A stretch of 64,000 bases of DNA from Phyllobacterium bourgognense. Its GTDB lineage: Bacteria > Pseudomonadota > Alphaproteobacteria > Rhizobiales > Rhizobiaceae. The notes under the pieces are model-generated. The model was not told where the DNA came from and made no database searches. It saw only the letters and a program-made list of their open reading frames with translations. Where the stretch lies: NCBI RefSeq assembly GCF_003337575.1, contig NZ_QPJM01000004.1, positions 186,001 to 250,000 of the forward strand. The letters run 5' to 3'. Positions 19,131 to 29,480 of this stretch are shown one piece after another; position 1 is the first letter of the stretch; every line of letters starts with the position of its first letter. Position numbers and translations under genes: made by a program.

Positions 19131-19943
19131 CTATTTCTGGATAACTTTCCAGTTCTTGTAGAAGATCGAATTGCTGCCCTTGAGAATGACGCCCATGAAC
19201 GAAACGATGGCGGCAAACAGGCCCGGCAGATAAGACGGGCGCAGGATATCGACGAACAGGCAATAGCGTGTCTGGTCTGTCTGGTTGACCGACTGGTGCA
19301 TCAGCGTGTCATCGAAGATGAACAGCTTGTCGTCTTTCCAGTAGCTCGTCGTATCGCCGCACCAGATATAGGCTGTGCGATCGTTCATGTCGTTGATGTT
19401 GTAAAGCACGCGTATCGTCGCCCGGATCGGACCGAAATGCTTTGAAGTCGAATTCTTTTTGTTGAAGACAGACACACCGATCGTCTTCACGAAATTGTAC
19501 TTCTCGTAGAAGGACGGCACGTTGGCGAAACTCGGCTGGTCTTTGCCGTACCATTTGAAAAAGAACATGCTGCGCGCCTGCTGTTCGGCGCGTGCCTGCA
19601 ATTGCCCTACGATGTTTTCCTTCTGCGTCGCTGTAATCAGGCGCTTCACCTCGGCTTGATAACTGGCCGGAAGGTCCTGCAGTTTATAAACGCCCTTGTT
19701 GACGTAGGGCAGTGACAGGATGTCGAGAAGAATGTTGAGCGGCGAAAGGATCCAGGTGAACATGCCATTGCCGAAGAAGTATTGCTCGACAACCTGCAGG
19801 TTCAAATTCTTGTTGCGCGATAAATCGTAAAGGCCGCAGATCAGATAGAAGATCACCAGATAGGGGACAAAATAAGCGAGGATTGCCAGAAGAACCAATC
19901 CGACAGACCAACGCCGAAGGGACTTTTTCGTTGCTTTTTCCAT
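19131..19943 (-). CDS. Aspartyl/asparaginyl beta-hydroxylase domain protein, LpxO-like
   Basis: 270 residues. An N-terminal membrane helix (SVGLVLLAILAYFVPYLVIF, residues 13-32) precedes the segment LSPLNILLDILSLPYVNKG, like the N-terminus of LpxO. The Fe(II)/2-oxoglutarate dioxygenase core follows: first iron histidine in KHFGPIRATIRVLYNIND, second in FDDTLMHQSVNQTDQTRYCL, ending FVDILRP. LpxO hydroxylates the secondary acyl chain of lipid A at the inner membrane; this protein may act on lipid A or another membrane lipid, but the substrate is inferred. The start is ATG 19943; a TTG 57 bp upstream is possible. Monocistronic, with its own terminator. Confidence 0.8.
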   Translation of the reverse strand: MEKATKKSLRRWSVGLVLLAILAYFVPYLVIFYLICGLYDLSRNKNLNLQVVEQYFFGNGMFTWILSPLNILLDILSLPYVNKGVYKLQDLPASYQAEVKRLITATQKENIVGQLQARAEQQARSMFFFKWYGKDQPSFANVPSFYEKYNFVKTIGVSVFNKKNSTSKHFGPIRATIRVLYNINDMNDRTAYIWCGDTTSYWKDDKLFIFDDTLMHQSVNQTDQTRYCLFVDILRPSYLPGLFAAIVSFMGVILKGSNSIFYKNWKVIQK

Positions 19944-20403
19944 GGTATTCCAGGTTCGGCGCCAGGGCAAAATAGAGGATGGCGCGGCTTGTTGAGACAA
20001 ATCGATCTTGCGCGATATACAACCGCCGGCGAACTTTTAAAAGTGGTCAGCGACGGTCAGGAATAGGCCTTACGTCGATTCTGCTGTCAAGACAGACACG
20101 AATTTGCCGTTAAAACCGCAAGCTCAATAGTAAGATAAAGCATAGGAGTAAATGTCGAAATTTACCGAGCCTCATTTATCCTTGTAATTCAATGGCTTAT
20201 CGCAGGTTAAGTCCTGTAGTGCTTACAATCGCCAATAAAACGCCGAAAATTTTAAACTCCGCCATCCGCGCACCATATGGGTAAGTTATTGAAAACGAAC
20301 AACTTTATATTACTAGGCTGTGTATAACATCGACTTTCGCGCCTTGCTAGTTTGCAAAAGTGCAGGTTTTCCGAGAGATTCACTACGAATCGCTAAGAAG
20401 AAA
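19944..20403. other. Intergenic region without a recognised gene
   Basis: 460 bp between the start of the LpxO-like gene and the hairpins before the small protein gene. It is visibly AT-richer than its surroundings, as expected for promoters firing in both directions. I see no convincing coding frame with a ribosome binding site and no repeat. Confidence 0.5.
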
Positions 20404-20471
20404 GGCCAACCGCAGCTGTAACTGTGGTTGGCCTCGAAGCGATCCCAGCACCAACTATCGGGGATGCTGGG
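20404..20471 (+). ncRNA. Two tandem hairpins, possible RNA leader or small RNA
   Basis: Hairpin 1 (20404-20433) pairs GGCCAACCGCAG with CTGTGGTTGGCC (11 of 12, plus one G-U pair, 6-nt loop). Hairpin 2 (20444-20471) pairs CCCAGCA with TGCTGGG. They lie 91 bp before the start of the 55-residue protein gene. No T run follows directly, so a leader structure fits better than a free terminated small RNA. I do not recognise a known RNA family. Confidence 0.35.
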
Positions 20472-20561
20472 CCGATGTCTGTGAAGACGTGATAGTTGAA
20501 TCACGATCGAATCATCGCGTCAAGTCCCCGAGGATTGAAACGTCCCCGAAAGGACATCGTT

Positions 20562-20729
20562 ATGACACCACTAGGAACGAAGAAGCGTACAGGTGAGAGC
20601 TGCCCCGAAAGTGGCGTTTGGAAAGTAGACAGTCTTTATGACTCGACAACTGCGCCAATCGCCAGGGGCAATATATTCCCACCCTACAAAGGTAATGCGG
20701 TTACTTGGATATTGTCCAGGTACGCTTAG
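20562..20729 (+). CDS. Small conserved-looking protein with a GxxCPxSGxW motif
   Basis: 55 residues, no signal peptide, one cysteine. ATG 20562 is placed 7 nt after a clear AAAGGA ribosome binding site. It reads TGESCPESGVWKV followed by an IARGNIFPPY segment and ends GNAVTWILSRYA. This layout (GxxCPxSGxW, then a GNxxPPY turn and a WxL end) resembles a small uncharacterised protein family in proteobacteria, distantly like YjzC-type proteins. No function is known. It stands alone between a hairpin leader and a bidirectional hairpin at 20746. Confidence 0.65.
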   Translation: MTPLGTKKRTGESCPESGVWKVDSLYDSTTAPIARGNIFPPYKGNAVTWILSRYA

Positions 20730-20745
20730 CTCTTGATGAAAACCT

Positions 20746-20764
20746 GGGGCGGCCTGGCCGCCCC
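20746..20764. terminator. Hairpin between the small protein gene and the aldo/keto reductase gene
   Basis: Perfect stem GGGGCGGCC/GGCCGCCCC with a 1-nt centre. On the minus strand it is followed by AGGTTTTCATC, 21 bp after the reductase stop; it also lies 17 bp after the rightward small gene, so it may serve both. Confidence 0.65.
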
Positions 20765-20785
20765 AATTCCATCTGACAATCACGA

Positions 20786-21784
<999 letters not shown>

Positions 21785-21804
21785 TGCTCTCCTTCTGGTG
21801 TGGT

Positions 21805-21834
21805 GAACACAAGATAGGCCGTACGACAGTGTTC
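21805..21834. promoter_or_regulatory. Candidate LysR-type operator between the reductase and lysR genes
   Basis: Inverted repeat GAACAC-N18-GTGTTC in the 95-bp divergent spacer. LysR proteins commonly bind dyads in such spacers, but this assignment rests on position and symmetry only. Confidence 0.4.
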
Positions 21835-21879
21835 GATAATTGGGTTACGATTTCACAACTTGTTCTATAAGATAGATCA

Positions 21880-22770
21880 ATGCATCGTTCCTGGCTTCCC
21901 CAATTGGCAATCTTTGCGACGGTCGCCGCGCGCGGCGGGTTTCGCGGCGCAGGCAAGGAACTCGGCATCGCGCCGTCCGCCGTCAGTCACGCTATTTCCA
22001 GCCTCGAACAGAGCCTTGGTGTTCGGCTTCTCGCCAGGACGACACGTAGCGTCGCTGTCACCGAGGAGGGCGCTCTGCTGCTGAAGCGGCTTCGTCCGGC
22101 CCTTGGCGAAATCGACCTGGCACTGGATGCTGTCAAGGAGGTGAACAACCGCGTTGCCGGAAATCTGCGCCTGAGTGTTCCGCCTTTCGCCGCCCATTGG
22201 CTTCTGGCGCCGCGCCTGGCAGCTTTCAGCGAGACCTATCCGGGCGTGACGCTCGAGTTGCGCGTCGAGGAACCGTTCAACGATATTGTCGCGACGGGCG
22301 TCGATGCGGGCATGCGGCTCGGCGAAAGCCTGGAGCCGGACATGATTGCCGTGCGCATGAGTGACGCGATCACAGCAAGCATCGTTGCCACGCCGGGCTA
22401 TTTCGAAAACCATGCCGTACCGAGGCACCCGCGCGATCTTCTCGACCATCTCTGCATCCGCCGTCGTTTCTCCAGCGGGCAGGTCTATCGCTGGGAATTC
22501 GAAAAGGATGGCGAGGAGATCGTCCTTGACGTAAACGGCCCGCTTGTTCTTGGCGATGACCGGCTTGTGGTTGAAGCGGCCCTCGGCGGTGCTGGCGTTG
22601 CGTTCCTGCTGCAGGATATGGCGCCCGAAGCCATAGCTCAAGGCAAACTTCGCCGCGTGCTTGAGGATTGGTGCGCACCGTTTCCCGGGGTCTATCTATA
22701 TTACCCCAGCCGCCGTCAGATGCGTCCGGCACTGCGCGCGTTCATTGATTTCTTCAAGTTTACGATCTAG
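21880..22770 (+). CDS. LysR family transcriptional regulator
   Basis: 296 residues. N-terminal winged helix-turn-helix [20 protein letters not shown] followed by [17 protein letters not shown], the typical LysR DNA-binding part, then the periplasmic-binding-like effector domain (residues 90-295). The effector segment [20 protein letters not shown] is of the CrgA/DmlR-like subgroup. Divergent from the aldo/keto reductase, its most likely target. The stop is followed by a RIME-like repeat copy and then the Gfo/Idh/MocA gene. Confidence 0.93.
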   Translation: MHRSWLPQLAIFATVAARGGFRGAGKELGIAPSAVSHAISSLEQSLGVRLLARTTRSVAVTEEGALLLKRLRPALGEIDLALDAVKEVNNRVAGNLRLSVPPFAAHWLLAPRLAAFSETYPGVTLELRVEEPFNDIVATGVDAGMRLGESLEPDMIAVRMSDAITASIVATPGYFENHAVPRHPRDLLDHLCIRRRFSSGQVYRWEFEKDGEEIVLDVNGPLVLGDDRLVVEAALGGAGVAFLLQDMAPEAIAQGKLRRVLEDWCAPFPGVYLYYPSRRQMRPALRAFIDFFKFTI

Positions 22771-22778
22771 GGGTTGTG

Positions 22779-22895
22779 GAGATTCGTGTCAGGGCGAGAC
22801 GAAAACGGTGGTTTTCGAGCACCGGAGCGCAGCGTACGTTCTGGTACGTGAGCGCCGGAGCGCAGAAAATGCCGTTTGCAGGCTGCCATGGCGTG
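22779..22895 (+). repeat. RIME-like dispersed repeat, copy A
   Basis: About 117 bp. Contains the small palindrome GAAAACGGTGGTTTTC, then two near copies of GAGCACCGGAGCGCAG flanking a short GTAC..GTAC dyad, and ends near GCCGTTTGCAGGCTGCCATG. It is nearly identical to the reverse complement of copy E (53877-53993). It fills the gap between the lysR stop and the ribosome binding site of the next gene. The type recalls the rhizobial RIME elements. Confidence 0.85.
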
Positions 22896-22921
22896 AATAT
22901 CGACGCAAAGGAGAGGTCACT

Positions 22922-23908
22922 ATGTTTCGTTGGGGTGTTGTATCGACGGCAAAAATCGGGGTAACGCTGGTTATTCCAGCAATATGCAACGCGGAAAATT
23001 CGGTCGTGTCCGCCATCGCCAGCCGCGACCTTGCGAAAGCCCGCGCCGTCGCTGACCGCTTTGGCGCGCCGCACGCTTTTGGTTCCTACGAAGCGATGCT
23101 GACGTCCGATGAAATTGACGGCGTCTATATTCCGCTCCCGACATCACAGCATGTAGAATGGTGCCTGAAGGCTGCCGAGGCCGGCAAGCACGTCCTGTGC
23201 GAAAAGCCGATTTCGTTGCATGCCAGCGAGATCGCAGCGCTCCAGCGCGCCCGCGATACAAATGGCGTGCTGATTTCGGAAGCCTTCATGGTGACGTATC
23301 ACCCACAGTGGCTGAAGGTTCGCGAACTGATCGCCCAGGGAGCAATCGGACAGCTGCGTCAGGTGCAGGCAGCTTTCACCTATTTCAACAAGGATGCGAG
23401 CAATATGCGCAACCAGCTGTCGCTGGGCGGCGGCGCCTTGCCGGATATCGGTGTCTATCCGACAGTGGTGACGCGCTTCGTGACCGGCAAGGAGCCTGTT
23501 CGCGCCATGGCGAATATCGAGCGCGATCCCGAGTTCGGTACCGATCGCTATGCGAGCGTCCGCGCCGACTTCGAGGATTTCGAATTGACCTTCTATGTCG
23601 CAACACAGCTCGCCGCGCGCCAGTCGATCGCCTTCCACGGCGACAAGGGCTACATCGAGGTCCTCGCGCCGTTCAACACCGGCAAATACGACCACGCCAA
23701 GATCACGCTGCATGACGCCAGCCATGGCACTTCCACCGAATATAATTTCGGCAATGTGGACCATTACTGCCTTGAGGTGGAGGCCTTTGCCCGTGCCGCA
23801 CAGGGCGAGGATGTCGAAGTGTTCACCCTGGAAAACTCCGTCCTCAATCAAAAGTTGATCGACGCGGTTTATCGTGCGGGCGAGAGCGGCAACTGGGAAA
23901 CGGTTTGA
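22922..23908 (+). CDS. Gfo/Idh/MocA family oxidoreductase
   Basis: 328 residues. Rossmann fold at the N-terminus ([20 protein letters not shown]), the family signature [15 protein letters not shown] with the conserved EKP near residue 94, and the C-terminal alpha/beta domain with [20 protein letters not shown]. Such enzymes oxidise or reduce sugars, inositols or dihydrodiols with NAD(P). The start ATG is chosen for AAAGGAG 9-10 nt upstream and the Rossmann N-terminus; the frame is open further up through the repeat. It lies downstream of lysR, with a repeat copy on each side. Confidence 0.92.
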   Translation: MFRWGVVSTAKIGVTLVIPAICNAENSVVSAIASRDLAKARAVADRFGAPHAFGSYEAMLTSDEIDGVYIPLPTSQHVEWCLKAAEAGKHVLCEKPISLHASEIAALQRARDTNGVLISEAFMVTYHPQWLKVRELIAQGAIGQLRQVQAAFTYFNKDASNMRNQLSLGGGALPDIGVYPTVVTRFVTGKEPVRAMANIERDPEFGTDRYASVRADFEDFELTFYVATQLAARQSIAFHGDKGYIEVLAPFNTGKYDHAKITLHDASHGTSTEYNFGNVDHYCLEVEAFARAAQGEDVEVFTLENSVLNQKLIDAVYRAGESGNWETV

Positions 23909-23935
23909 CCCGACGATCATAGAGACGATTTGGAA

Positions 23936-24056
23936 AGTCGCTGCGGTGAGGTATATGACGCGGTTTTCGAGAACCGGAGCGCAGCGGACGTGTTGGTCCG
24001 TGAGCACCGGAAGCACAGAAAATCCCGTCAGATGACCATCGCAGTAGAGTTTACAA
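23936..24056 (+). repeat. RIME-like dispersed repeat, copy B
   Basis: About 120 bp between the convergent oxidoreductase and M48 protease genes. Core GGTTTTCGAGAACCGGAGCG, then GCAGCGGACG..GGTCCGTGAGCACCGGAAGC. Ends CATCGCAGTAGAGTTT, matching copy C at 46889 in reverse orientation, so B and C form one subtype. Confidence 0.8.
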
Positions 24057-24064
24057 TCAGTCTC

Positions 24065-25210
24065 TCACCAATAGACACCGCCGCGCGCCACATGCACGCG
24101 CGGCTTGCCATCCGGCGTATAAAGGCTTTGGGCGCACGCTTCGCAGTCCGCATTGTCGCCCGAGACCACCGGATGGGTCGCCTGTGTGTTGATCAGTGAC
24201 AGGATTTCCAGATTGTTGGAATTCCAGCGTCCATATTGCTGACCGATCTGTGGGACTGATCTCGGGCGCGTGCGGATGTGGTCCTCCGGTTTCAGCTCCA
24301 GATCGGTCAGGATATCGCCGCGAGCTGCCATATCGCATGCTTCTTTCAACGCGTGCAACCGCGCCACACGGGCTTCCGTCAGTGGATGCGTGCGGAGAAT
24401 CGAGGGGTCGGGAATGCGTCCGCCGGGAAGGATGAGGTTTTCCCAGATCCTGCCTTGAGCCTTCTCCAGTTTCATCAATGCATCGGCGAGACCATCGGGA
24501 TCGCCGGTCAGCATCGCTGCGCCAAGATCGGCATCGAATTCGCGGGTGCGTGACAGCGCCATCTGCAGCAATCCGCCGATGGTTGGCGCAAACAGCAGCA
24601 CGATCACGCCGAGCCACGGCACTTGCGCCGCCGATCCGCTGGCCATCCAGGTGATGTTGAACAGGAGGGAAACGATTCCCACGGTGGACATCAGCGAGGT
24701 AAAGCGCGAGACCGTATCGGCCAGAGCCATCACCTTGAGGTCCTCGTTATGAATATGGCTGATCTCGTGTGCCAGAACGCCGGTGAGTTCCCGCGCTGTC
24801 AGTGCCCGAATGAGTTGATCGGTTACGGCGACGACGGAGTTGTCTCTTCGCCCCACAGCAAAGGCATTCATCATGCGCGAGGGTATGACATGTAGTTTCG
24901 GCGGCTTTGGCAGGCTGGCGCGGCGCGCAAGCTCCTCGACGATCGCCAGTCCTTGCGGGAATTCGGCGCGCGTCACCGGTCTTGCCTTATACATCGTCAG
25001 CACCATTTGAGGACTTATGCGCCTGATGGCATAAAGGCTGATGCCGCCAAACACGAAGGCGTATATGATGCCGGCGGGCCCCGCCAGGGTCCAGGCGCAA
25101 ACGATGAGCAAGAGCAGGCTTCCCGCCAGCAGCAGCCAGGTGTGCAGCCTGTTGATAAGCCGGCTCCGGCGATGTCCAGGCAAGGGGAGGTGGAGTGCAT
25201 TGTCGGTCAT
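24065..25210 (-). CDS. M48 family membrane zinc metalloprotease (HtpX-like)
   Basis: 381 residues. Two N-terminal membrane helices (WLLLAGSLLLLIVCAWTLAG and GIIYAFVFGGISLYAI), the zinc site GVLAHEISHIHNEDLKVMA, two more helices, and the third ligand region RTREFDADLGAAMLTGDPDG. This is the layout of HtpX, an inner-membrane quality-control protease, but with an extra C-terminal part including CEACAQSLY. The start is uncertain: ATG 25210 (MTDNALHLP) is preferred, while ATGs at 25237, 25267 and 25294 are in frame. Divergent from dnaK, whose heat-shock promoter lies between them, which suits a stress role. Confidence 0.85.
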   Translation of the reverse strand: MTDNALHLPLPGHRRSRLINRLHTWLLLAGSLLLLIVCAWTLAGPAGIIYAFVFGGISLYAIRRISPQMVLTMYKARPVTRAEFPQGLAIVEELARRASLPKPPKLHVIPSRMMNAFAVGRRDNSVVAVTDQLIRALTARELTGVLAHEISHIHNEDLKVMALADTVSRFTSLMSTVGIVSLLFNITWMASGSAAQVPWLGVIVLLFAPTIGGLLQMALSRTREFDADLGAAMLTGDPDGLADALMKLEKAQGRIWENLILPGGRIPDPSILRTHPLTEARVARLHALKEACDMAARGDILTDLELKPEDHIRTRPRSVPQIGQQYGRWNSNNLEILSLINTQATHPVVSGDNADCEACAQSLYTPDGKPRVHVARGGVYW

Positions 25211-25287
25211 TGGCGATATATGGGGCGAAAAAAGCATTTTGCCGAGTCTTTTAGGGTGATTAAGCATGCAAATGCAGCCTCTTCCGA

Positions 25288-25316
25288 CTTGCATGGTAAT
25301 TTTCCGCTTCTTATAT
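25288..25316 (+). promoter_or_regulatory. Heat-shock (sigma-32 type) promoter of dnaK
   Basis: CTTG at 25288-25291, an 18-nt spacer and CTTATAT at 25310-25316, fitting the alphaproteobacterial RpoH consensus CTTG-N17/18-CYTATNT. It lies about 117 bp before the dnaK start. No CIRCE inverted repeat is present. Confidence 0.75.
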
Positions 25317-25432
25317 AGCCCTCAACACGCTAGAACCGCCCATCCCGGCGACTCTGGACTGTGAAACCCCTAGAGGCTGCCGTATGGAATGCTCGGCAGA
25401 GGTCCCGGCAGCCTGCTGAATGGAGAAGAGTA

Positions 25433-27358
25433 ATGGCTAAAGTTATCGGTATTGATCTAGGTACCACCAATTCCTGCGTCGCTGTCATGGATGGCAAAAA
25501 CGCGAAGGTTATTGAAAATGCGGAAGGTGCGCGCACTACACCTTCGATCATCGCTTTTACGGATAGCGATGAGCGCCTCGCTGGTCAGCCGGCCAAGCGC
25601 CAGGCTGTCACCAATCCGGAAGGTACGGTTTTTGCGGTGAAGCGCCTTATCGGTCGCCGCTATGAAGACCCGACTGTCGAGAAGGACAAGAAGCTTGTTC
25701 CTTATAACATTGTCAAAGGCGACAATGGCGACGCTTGGGTAGAAGTTCACAAAAAGAAATATTCCCCATCGCAGATCTCGGCGATGATCCTGCAGAAGAT
25801 GAAGGAAACGGCGGAAGCCTACCTTGGCGAAAAGGTCGAGAAGGCTGTCATCACCGTTCCTGCATACTTCAACGACGCCCAGCGTCAGGCTACCAAGGAT
25901 GCCGGCAAGATCGCTGGCCTTGAGGTCCTGCGCATCATCAACGAGCCGACGGCGGCTGCCCTTGCCTATGGCCTCGACAAGAAGGAAGGCAAGACCATTG
26001 CCGTCTACGATCTTGGCGGCGGTACTTTCGACGTTTCGATCCTCGAGATCGGCGACGGCGTTTTTGAAGTCAAATCCACCAATGGCGATACGTTCCTTGG
26101 CGGTGAAGACTTCGACATGCGTCTGGTCGAATATTTTGCAGCAGAGTTCAAGAAGGAACAGGGCATCGACCTGAAGAACGATAAGCTCGCTCTGCAGCGC
26201 CTTAAGGAAGCCGCCGAAAAGGCCAAGATCGAGCTTTCGTCCGCCCAGCAGACGGAAATCAATCTGCCCTTCATCACCGCCGACGCTACCGGCCCGAAGC
26301 ACCTGACGATGAAACTGTCGCGTGCCAAGTTCGAGAGCCTGGTCGATGATCTGGTTCAGCGCACTGTCGAGCCTTGCAAGTCGGCGCTCAAGGATGCCGG
26401 CCTCAAGGCTGGCGAGATCGATGAAGTGGTTCTCGTCGGCGGCATGACCCGCATGCCGAAGATCCAGGAAATCGTGAAGGCCTTCTTCGGCAAGGAACCC
26501 CACAAGGGCGTCAATCCTGATGAAGTTGTTGCCATGGGTGCTGCCATTCAGGCCGGCGTTCTGCAGGGCGACGTCAAGGACGTTCTCCTGCTCGACGTTA
26601 CCCCGCTTTCACTCGGCATCGAAACACTCGGCGGTGTCTTCACCCGTCTGATCGAGCGCAACACGACGATCCCGACCAAGAAGTCGCAGACCTTCTCCAC
26701 GGCCGAGGACAGCCAGTCCGCCGTGACGATCCGCGTCTTCCAGGGCGAGCGTGAAATGGCTGCCGACAACAAGTCCCTCGGCCAGTTCGACCTCGTCGGC
26801 ATTCCGCCCGCACCGCGCGGCGTTCCGCAGATCGAGGTGACGTTCGACATCGACGCCAATGGTATCGTCAACGTCTCGGCCAAGGACAAGGGAACAGGCA
26901 AGGAGCACCAGATCCGTATCCAGGCATCCGGTGGTCTTTCCGATGCAGATATCGAAAAGATGGTCAAGGACGCCGAGGCCAATGCCGAAAGCGACAAGAA
27001 GCGCCGCGAGGCAGTCGAGTCGAAGAACCAGGCTGAAGCTTTGGTCCATTCGACCGAGAAGTCGCTCAAGGATTATGGCGACAAGGTATCGGCCGAGGAC
27101 AAGGCATCCATCGAGACGGCTCTGGCCGAATTGAAGACGGCGGTCGAAGGCGACGATGCCGAGGTGATCAAGGCAAAGACCCAGACGCTTGCCGAAGTTT
27201 CGATGAAGCTTGGTCAGGCCATGTATGAAGCCTCGCAGGCTGCCGAGGCCGCTTCCGCCGAAGGCGGCGAAGCCGATGCAACCGCCAAGGCGGATGATGA
27301 TGTCGTCGATGCCGATTTCGAAGAAATCGACGAAGACGGCAAGAAGAAGTCCGCTTAA
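25433..27358 (+). CDS. dnaK: Molecular chaperone DnaK (Hsp70)
   Basis: 641 residues. N-terminal ATPase domain begins [20 protein letters not shown]; the phosphate loops are [20 protein letters not shown] and [20 protein letters not shown], with [17 protein letters not shown]. The substrate-binding domain starts near residue 390 ([20 protein letters not shown]) and the helical lid ends with the acidic EIDED tail. Start ATG follows GGAGAAG. A sigma-32 type promoter lies upstream and a strong terminator after the stop. dnaJ is not directly adjacent: an unrecognised gene lies between. Confidence 0.98.
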   Translation: MAKVIGIDLGTTNSCVAVMDGKNAKVIENAEGARTTPSIIAFTDSDERLAGQPAKRQAVTNPEGTVFAVKRLIGRRYEDPTVEKDKKLVPYNIVKGDNGDAWVEVHKKKYSPSQISAMILQKMKETAEAYLGEKVEKAVITVPAYFNDAQRQATKDAGKIAGLEVLRIINEPTAAALAYGLDKKEGKTIAVYDLGGGTFDVSILEIGDGVFEVKSTNGDTFLGGEDFDMRLVEYFAAEFKKEQGIDLKNDKLALQRLKEAAEKAKIELSSAQQTEINLPFITADATGPKHLTMKLSRAKFESLVDDLVQRTVEPCKSALKDAGLKAGEIDEVVLVGGMTRMPKIQEIVKAFFGKEPHKGVNPDEVVAMGAAIQAGVLQGDVKDVLLLDVTPLSLGIETLGGVFTRLIERNTTIPTKKSQTFSTAEDSQSAVTIRVFQGEREMAADNKSLGQFDLVGIPPAPRGVPQIEVTFDIDANGIVNVSAKDKGTGKEHQIRIQASGGLSDADIEKMVKDAEANAESDKKRREAVESKNQAEALVHSTEKSLKDYGDKVSAEDKASIETALAELKTAVEGDDAEVIKAKTQTLAEVSMKLGQAMYEASQAAEAASAEGGEADATAKADDDVVDADFEEIDEDGKKKSA

Positions 27359-27378
27359 CTGACTTCACTTCTAATGAA

Positions 27379-27410
27379 AGCCCGGCCATCGTGCCGGGCT
27401 TTTTTTATTT
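27379..27410 (+). terminator. Rho-independent terminator of dnaK
   Basis: Stem AGCCCGGC/GCCGGGCT-type hairpin (27380-27400) followed by seven T, 21 bp after the stop. Confidence 0.9.
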
Positions 27411-27563
27411 GTGGGCAGGTCCGCTATAGGACTTTTGGATAATTGATATTTTCTTGCGATGGAACATAATAAGAACATGCGCAATTCACAGCGTAATCGA
27501 ATTTCATGACGTGATCTTTTTGTGAACGATCCAAATAGCTTTAAACATTTGAAAGGACCAAAT

Positions 27564-28079
27564 ATGAGCATGGAGTACTGGGTACATCTGAATGAGATAT
27601 CGGACGATATGATTCCTGATATGATCAGTGAACTTAACAAATTTGAAATGACCTGCGAGATTTACCCAGGCTTCAGTTTCTCCAAACACTCGGGATTTCT
27701 CCCTTTCAAGTTCCGCTTGTCCAACCCGAAGCTTGACATCCTGAAAGACAAGGATCTGGTGAGTGGATTCGAACTCTACGTCGAGGATTTTAACCCCGAG
27801 GACGCCGATTGGTTTGGCCCGGAAGATCTGGCCCGGCTATCGGAATTCAAAAAGACCGTGGCGATCAGATTTGCTGCTTCCGACAGCTTTCAACTGCGAT
27901 TTGCCGACCTGACAAGCGCAGTGATAGCAAAGCTTACCGGCGGACCCCGATCTTTTGATGAGGATGTCGACTATAACACTTCGACAATCGTCGACAAAAG
28001 CTGGGAGGACCTCAAGCACTGGGAAAATTCGATCGCCGATGACGACTGGCGCTATTATGAGTTCCAGGGTTGGCACTGA
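27564..28079 (+). CDS. Hypothetical protein between dnaK and dnaJ
   Basis: 171 residues, acidic, no signal peptide or membrane segment. I do not recognise the family. ATG 27564 follows AAAGGA with a good spacing, so translation is credible. It reads MSMEYWVHLNEISDDMIPDM, with aromatic-acidic stretches such as VEDFNPEDADWFGPEDLARL and DDDWRYYEFQGWH at the end. Base composition is visibly more AT than dnaK and dnaJ, suggesting insertion. Small acidic Trp/Tyr-rich proteins of this sort include immunity proteins of polymorphic toxins, but no toxin is adjacent, so that is only a thought. It has its own upstream gap (about 150 bp after the dnaK terminator). Confidence 0.7.
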   Translation: MSMEYWVHLNEISDDMIPDMISELNKFEMTCEIYPGFSFSKHSGFLPFKFRLSNPKLDILKDKDLVSGFELYVEDFNPEDADWFGPEDLARLSEFKKTVAIRFAASDSFQLRFADLTSAVIAKLTGGPRSFDEDVDYNTSTIVDKSWEDLKHWENSIADDDWRYYEFQGWH

Positions 28080-28265
28080 ACAAGCCAAACATATGTCTCA
28101 GATTCGTGGAGCGCTTGCCACACAAACGCAATAATCAGCAAATATGCGCATTTCGGGCGAATCAATATAAGTTGGCTATGGCATTCTCGGGCGTGAGCAC
28201 CTAAATACCGGCTTTAAATGTGCTTCTGAAGAAGCGTTTGCGATTTTCTGGGAACGAGTGTCTGG

Positions 28266-29393
28266 ATGAAGGCTGACTATTACGAAACCCTCGGCGTAGC
28301 GAAAAGCGCTGATGAGAAAGAGCTGAAGAGCGCTTTCCGTAAACTGGCAATGCAATTTCACCCCGACAAGAATCCGGGCGACGCCGATGCCGAGCACCGC
28401 TTCAAGGAAATAGGCGAGGCCTATGAAACCCTGAAAGACCCGCAGAAACGTGCCGCCTATGACCGGTTCGGTCATGCTGCCTTCGAAAACGGCGGGATGA
28501 ATGGTGGCGGCGGTTTTGGCGGCGCCGGTGGCTTTGCCGATATTTTCGAAGACATTTTCGGCGAGATGATGGGCGGCGGACGCCAGCGCCGGTCAGGCGG
28601 ACGCGAGCGCGGCGCTGATCTGCGCTACAATATGGAAATAACGCTGGAAGAAGCCTATGCCGGCAAAACGGCGCAGATCAGGGTCCCGACCTCGATCACC
28701 TGTGACGAATGCTCGGGCAGTGGCGCCAAGCCAGGTACGCAGCCGGTCACCTGCAGCACTTGCAGCGGCTCCGGGCGTGTTCGGGCGGCGCAGGGCTTCT
28801 TCTCGATCGAACGCACCTGCCCGACCTGCCATGGCCGCGGCCAGATCATCAAGGATCCTTGCCCGAAATGCAGTGGCCAGGGGCGTATAACCGAGGAACG
28901 CGCTCTTTCGGTTAATATTCCGGCTGGCATCGAAGATGGCACGCGTATCCGGCTGACGGGCGAGGGCGAAGCGGGCTTGCGTGGCGGGCCAGCCGGCGAT
29001 CTCTATATTTTCCTCTCATTGAAGCCGCATGAATTCTTCCAGCGCGATGGTGCCGATCTTTATTGCAAAGTGCCCATCTCGATGACGACTGCGGCGCTTG
29101 GCGGCCAGTTCGAGGTAGCGACGCTCGACGGCACGCAGACACGTGTCAAGATTCCGGACGGTACGCAGAACGCCAAGCAGTTCCGGCTGAAAGGCAAAGG
29201 CATGCCGGTCCTGCGCCAGCCGGCCATGGGTGACCTTTATATTCAGATCGCAATCGAGACGCCGCAAAACCTCAACAAGCGTCAGCGTGAGTTGCTCGAA
29301 GAGTTCGACCGCATCTCGTCGCAGGACAACAGCCCGCAATCGTCGGGCTTCTTTGCGCGCATGAAAGAGTTCTTCGAGGGTCTAAGCGAATAA
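28266..29393 (+). CDS. dnaJ: Molecular chaperone DnaJ (Hsp40)
   Basis: 375 residues, type I DnaJ. J domain [20 protein letters not shown] with the HPD triad in [11 protein letters not shown]; Gly/Phe-rich linker (residues 76-105); four zinc-binding repeats [24 protein letters not shown] and CPKCSGQG; then the C-terminal substrate-binding domains. It delivers clients to DnaK and stimulates its ATPase. 186 bp separate it from the unrecognised upstream gene, so it may have its own promoter. Confidence 0.97.
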   Translation: MKADYYETLGVAKSADEKELKSAFRKLAMQFHPDKNPGDADAEHRFKEIGEAYETLKDPQKRAAYDRFGHAAFENGGMNGGGGFGGAGGFADIFEDIFGEMMGGGRQRRSGGRERGADLRYNMEITLEEAYAGKTAQIRVPTSITCDECSGSGAKPGTQPVTCSTCSGSGRVRAAQGFFSIERTCPTCHGRGQIIKDPCPKCSGQGRITEERALSVNIPAGIEDGTRIRLTGEGEAGLRGGPAGDLYIFLSLKPHEFFQRDGADLYCKVPISMTTAALGGQFEVATLDGTQTRVKIPDGTQNAKQFRLKGKGMPVLRQPAMGDLYIQIAIETPQNLNKRQRELLEEFDRISSQDNSPQSSGFFARMKEFFEGLSE

Positions 29394-29480
29394 TTTTATT
29401 GGAACTTTTCCGGGTGTCGGTCTTGCTTCCGCCATGTGTTGCGTCATAAACTTGTCTAACTGCGACGGAGGATAAGCGGG

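Noticed and set aside
20521-20550. GATTGAAAC next to repeated GTCCCCGA, reminiscent of a CRISPR repeat end
   Set aside because: No regularly spaced repeats and no cas genes; the short match is chance.
25457-26503. 348-codon open frame antisense to dnaK
   Set aside because: Shadow of a highly conserved gene.
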